A model generated the notes under the pieces. That model made no database searches. It worked only from the letters and a program-made list of their open reading frames with translations, and had not been told where the DNA came from. From Enterobacter sp. 10-1 (GTDB lineage Bacteria; Pseudomonadota; Gammaproteobacteria; Enterobacterales; Enterobacteriaceae): a stretch of DNA of 64,000 nt. Location of the stretch: positions 744,001-808,000 of the forward strand of contig NISF01000001.1 of NCBI GenBank assembly GCA_002270295.1. Direction: 5' to 3'. Below, piece after piece: positions 61,230 to 64,000 of this stretch (position 1 is the first letter of the stretch; the number at the start of each line of letters is the position of its first letter). The translations under genes were made by a program, and so were the position numbers.

Positions 61230-63494
61230 ATGCGTTTACCACAGCTTGCTGGTTGTGCGATTGTCGGAATCTTGCCGCTGCTGCTGTTAGCGCGCCTGCC
61301 CGCGCTGGCTACCGTCTGGTGGCTGATAGCCTCAGCGCTTGCCGCGTCGCTATTCCGCTGGCGGCCCTTACGCTTCGCGGCGCTGACGCTGCTTTTTTTC
61401 CTCTGGGGCGCGCTGAGCGCTCATCAGGTCCTCTGGCCGACGCACGCCTTGCCCGGCAGCCCCCGACGGGTAGAGATTGAGCTGACGGCGACGGACGAGC
61501 GGACAACCCATCAGGGAAATATCATCCGGGTGGACGGGCGTCGGCTATTCCCGGCGCCGGGGATCGCGCTTTATGGTCAGACGCTTCCCGAACCGCCGTG
61601 CGCAGGTCAGCGCTGGATGATGACCGTCCATATTCGGCCGGTACACGGCCAGCTTAATGATGGCGGTTTTGATAGCCAGCGTTTTGCCCTGGCGCAATAT
61701 CGCCCCGTGACCGGGCGCTTCACGTCAGCTGAGGCCCTGGACCTGCGCTGCAGCCGACGCGCGGTCTATCTGCACTCGTTAACCCGCACCCTCGATACGC
61801 TGCCGTGGCGGTCGGTGATATTAGGGTTAGGGATGGGAGAGCGGCTGGTGGTGCCGAAGGAGATCAAGGTCCTGATGCAGGAAACCGGGACCTCCCATCT
61901 GATGGCCATCTCCGGCTTGCATATTGCGTTAGGCGCTCTGCTGGGTGGGCTGCTTACTCGCGGCGTGCAGCTCTTTTTCCCATGTCGCTGGATTGTCTGG
62001 CAGCTGCCGCTGCTGACCGGCCTGGCGTGCGCGCTGTTCTATGCCTGGCTGACCGGCATGCAGCCGCCGGCGCTGCGAACCTGCGTCGCACTCGTCGCCG
62101 GCTGCGGGCTGCGGCTGTCCGGCAGGCGCTGGTCGTCATGGCAGATATGGGCATGCTGCGTTGGCGCCATTCTGTTTACCGACCCGCTGGCCGTTCTATC
62201 TGACAGCCTGTGGCTATCGGTATTTGCCGTGGCGACGCTCATTTTTTGGTACCAGCTGGTGCCGCGGCCCTCAACATCGCGGAGCTGGCTGCTGCGCCAT
62301 GTCCTGGGGTTAGGCCACCTGCAGTTCGGGCTGATGCTGCTGCTGTTGCCGATGCAGATTGTCATCTTTCACGGTATCAGCCTGACCTCGTGGCTGGCGA
62401 ACCTGGTTGCCGTGCCGCTGGTCACTTTTGCTATCGTCCCGCTGATTCTGGCGGCGATGCTGCTGCATCTCTGCGGGCCTGCGGCGGTGGAGATGGCGTT
62501 ATGGCTATCGGCAGATCGCCTGCTGGCCGCGCTGTTCTGGTTTTTACGCTGGCTACCGCAGGGCTGGCTGCCGCTGGATTCTCGCTGGACCGGCGTCAGC
62601 GCGCTGCCCTGGCTGCTGCTGCTGGTCTGGCGCTTTCACGCCTGGCGCTCGCTTCCGGCTCTGTGCCTGAGCAGCATCATGCTGCTGAGCTGGTCCTTCT
62701 GGCGTCCGATGGCGAAGGAGGAGTGGCGCGTGACGATGCTGGACGTCGGGCAGGGGCTGGCGATGGTCATCGAACGGCAGGGGGCGGCTATCCTCTATGA
62801 CACCGGTCCGGCCTGGCCCGAGGGTGACAGCGGTCAGCTGATAATCACCCCCTGGCTACGCTGGCATCATCTACGGGTGGAAGGGTTTATTTTGAGCCAT
62901 GAGCATCTTGACCACCGCGGCGGCCTGAATTCGATACACAAAGTCTGGCCCGCGGCCTGGATACGCAGCCCTCTGGGGTGGGAGGGGCATCGCGCATGCC
63001 GAAGAGGAGAGCGCTGGCGATGGCGTGGCTTAACCTTTCGCGCGCTTTGGCCGCTGCCGGGAGCGACTACGACCGGCAATAATCGCTCCTGCGTGGTGCG
63101 CATTGATGACGGCCAGCGCAGTATTTTGCTCACCGGTGATATCGAAGCTGCGGCAGAGCGCGCAATGCTGAGCCGCTACTGGCAGCATCTGGCGTCTACA
63201 CTTATCCAGGTTCCACATCATGGCAGCAACACCTCCTCGACCATTGCGCTGCTGCAGCGCACCGGTGGACAGGCGGCGCTGGCTTCGGTATCCCGCTATA
63301 ATGCGTGGCATATGCCCTCGGATAAGGTTGTTCAGCGCTACCGACAGCAGGGTTACCGCTGGTTCGATACGCCCCATCAGGGGCAGATTACGGTTATTTT
63401 TTCCACAGATGGTTGGCAAATCCTTAGCTTACGAGATCAACTTTTACCTCGTTGGTATCATCAGTGGTTTGGCGAGACCGAGGATAACGGGTAG
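61230..63494 (+). CDS. ycaI: ComEC/Rec2 family DNA-uptake channel protein (YcaI)
   Basis: 754-residue inner-membrane protein with an N-terminal DUF4131 region, a central ComEC transmembrane domain (about 10 helices, MAISGLHIALGALLGG and LTGMQPPALRTCVALVAGCG) and a C-terminal metallo-beta-lactamase domain with the metal motif LSHEHLDHRGG (HxHxDH). ComEC carries single-stranded DNA into the cytoplasm in naturally competent bacteria; in enterobacteria the gene is conserved but competence is seldom seen. The start ATG has a GGGAGG ribosome site. Just upstream of msbA. Confidence 0.94.
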   Translation: MRLPQLAGCAIVGILPLLLLARLPALATVWWLIASALAASLFRWRPLRFAALTLLFFLWGALSAHQVLWPTHALPGSPRRVEIELTATDERTTHQGNIIRVDGRRLFPAPGIALYGQTLPEPPCAGQRWMMTVHIRPVHGQLNDGGFDSQRFALAQYRPVTGRFTSAEALDLRCSRRAVYLHSLTRTLDTLPWRSVILGLGMGERLVVPKEIKVLMQETGTSHLMAISGLHIALGALLGGLLTRGVQLFFPCRWIVWQLPLLTGLACALFYAWLTGMQPPALRTCVALVAGCGLRLSGRRWSSWQIWACCVGAILFTDPLAVLSDSLWLSVFAVATLIFWYQLVPRPSTSRSWLLRHVLGLGHLQFGLMLLLLPMQIVIFHGISLTSWLANLVAVPLVTFAIVPLILAAMLLHLCGPAAVEMALWLSADRLLAALFWFLRWLPQGWLPLDSRWTGVSALPWLLLLVWRFHAWRSLPALCLSSIMLLSWSFWRPMAKEEWRVTMLDVGQGLAMVIERQGAAILYDTGPAWPEGDSGQLIITPWLRWHHLRVEGFILSHEHLDHRGGLNSIHKVWPAAWIRSPLGWEGHRACRRGERWRWRGLTFRALWPLPGATTTGNNRSCVVRIDDGQRSILLTGDIEAAAERAMLSRYWQHLASTLIQVPHHGSNTSSTIALLQRTGGQAALASVSRYNAWHMPSDKVVQRYRQQGYRWFDTPHQGQITVIFSTDGWQILSLRDQLLPRWYHQWFGETEDNG

Positions 63495-63530
63495 AATATG
63501 CGGCTATTTCAACATAAGCTGGTTTACTGA

Positions 63531-64000
63531 ATGCAGAATGATAAAGATCTCTCCACGTGGCAGACCTTCCGCCGCCTCTGGCCGCTTATTGCGCCATTTA
63601 AAACCGGACTGATCGTCGCGGCAATTGCGTTAGTCTTTAACGCGGCTAGTGATACCTTCATGCTATCGCTTCTTAAACCGTTACTGGATGATGGTTTTGG
63701 TAAAACGGATCGCTCAGTGCTGCTGTGGATGCCGCTGGTGGTTATTGGGCTGATGCTGCTGCGTGGCGTCACCAGCTATATATCGAGCTACTGTATCTCG
63801 TGGGTTTCCGGCAAGGTCGTGATGACCATGCGACGCCGTTTATTCAGCCACATGATGGGGATGCCGGTCTCCTTCTTCGATAAGCAGTCCACCGGGACGC
63901 TGCTGTCGCGTATTACCTATGATTCCGAACAGGTTGCGTCGTCCTCATCCAGCGCGCTGATAACCGTCGTGCGCGAAGGCGCGTCGATCATCGGTCTGTT
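63531..64000 (+). CDS. msbA: Lipid A flippase MsbA, N-terminal part only
   Basis: The first 156 residues are inside the window; the gene continues past base 64000. The sequence, starting [20 protein letters not shown], and the later [20 protein letters not shown] are MsbA. The segment covers the N-terminal helices of a type IV ABC half-transporter that flips lipid A-core across the inner membrane. It starts 36 bp after comEC; the pair is likely co-transcribed, as in E. coli. Confidence 0.96.
   Translation, partial: MQNDKDLSTWQTFRRLWPLIAPFKTGLIVAAIALVFNAASDTFMLSLLKPLLDDGFGKTDRSVLLWMPLVVIGLMLLRGVTSYISSYCISWVSGKVVMTMRRRLFSHMMGMPVSFFDKQSTGTLLSRITYDSEQVASSSSSALITVVREGASIIGL

Overview
The window is a contiguous piece of enterobacterial core chromosome. 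Gene content, protein lengths and order follow the Escherichia coli artQ-to-msbA interval almost gene for gene. The high-GC third positions, the two ERIC elements and the lineage-specific insertions (a doxX-like gene between poxB and hcr; a PTS/split-transketolase cluster between ycaD and pflA) suggest a Klebsiella/Raoultella/Enterobacter-type organism. Species cannot be fixed from this alone. No phage, insertion sequence, CRISPR array, rRNA or tRNA was seen.

Layout. 1-9.0 kb (mostly minus): arginine ABC importer (artQ partial, artI, artP), lipoprotein ybjP, then ybjQ-amiD on plus, and ybjS-ybjT-ltaE and poxB on minus. 9.1-19.3 kb: doxX-like gene; nitrosative-stress pair hcp-hcr; lysO; aqpZ; ybjD; macA-macB. 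19.4-29.9 kb: cspD diverging from clpS-clpA, infA, aat, cydD-cydC, trxB, lrp. 30.0-37.6 kb: ftsK (with an expanded linker repeat), lolA, rarA, serS. 37.6-43.1 kb: dmsABC behind FNR-like and ModE-like sites, then the MFS gene ycaD. 43.2-47.9 kb: an accessory cluster of EIIA, two transketolase halves, ascorbate-type EIIC and EIIB, with a divergent RpiR-family regulator. 48.0-54.3 kb: pflA, focA-pflB, ycaO. 54.4-64 kb: ycaP, serC-aroA, cmk-rpsA-ihfB, comEC (ycaI) and the 5' part of msbA.

Themes. Several loci serve anaerobic or microaerobic life: dmsABC respiration, focA-pflBA formate metabolism, hcp-hcr, and cydDC for cytochrome bd assembly. FNR-like sites are visible before dmsA, hcp and focA. 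Protein quality control is represented by clpS-clpA-aat, which together make and read the N-degron. Envelope functions include amiD, lysO, macAB, lolA and msbA.

The best candidate for undescribed biology is the PTS/transketolase cluster at 43.2-47.9 kb. It has no kinase, isomerase or aldolase of its own, which implies that the PTS product is used directly by the encoded two-subunit transketolase. Two perfect AT-rich palindromes 30 bp apart lie in its control region. Compared with E. coli as I remember it, ybjX, ycaC, ycaL, ycaM/N/K and the serW tRNA are missing from their usual places.
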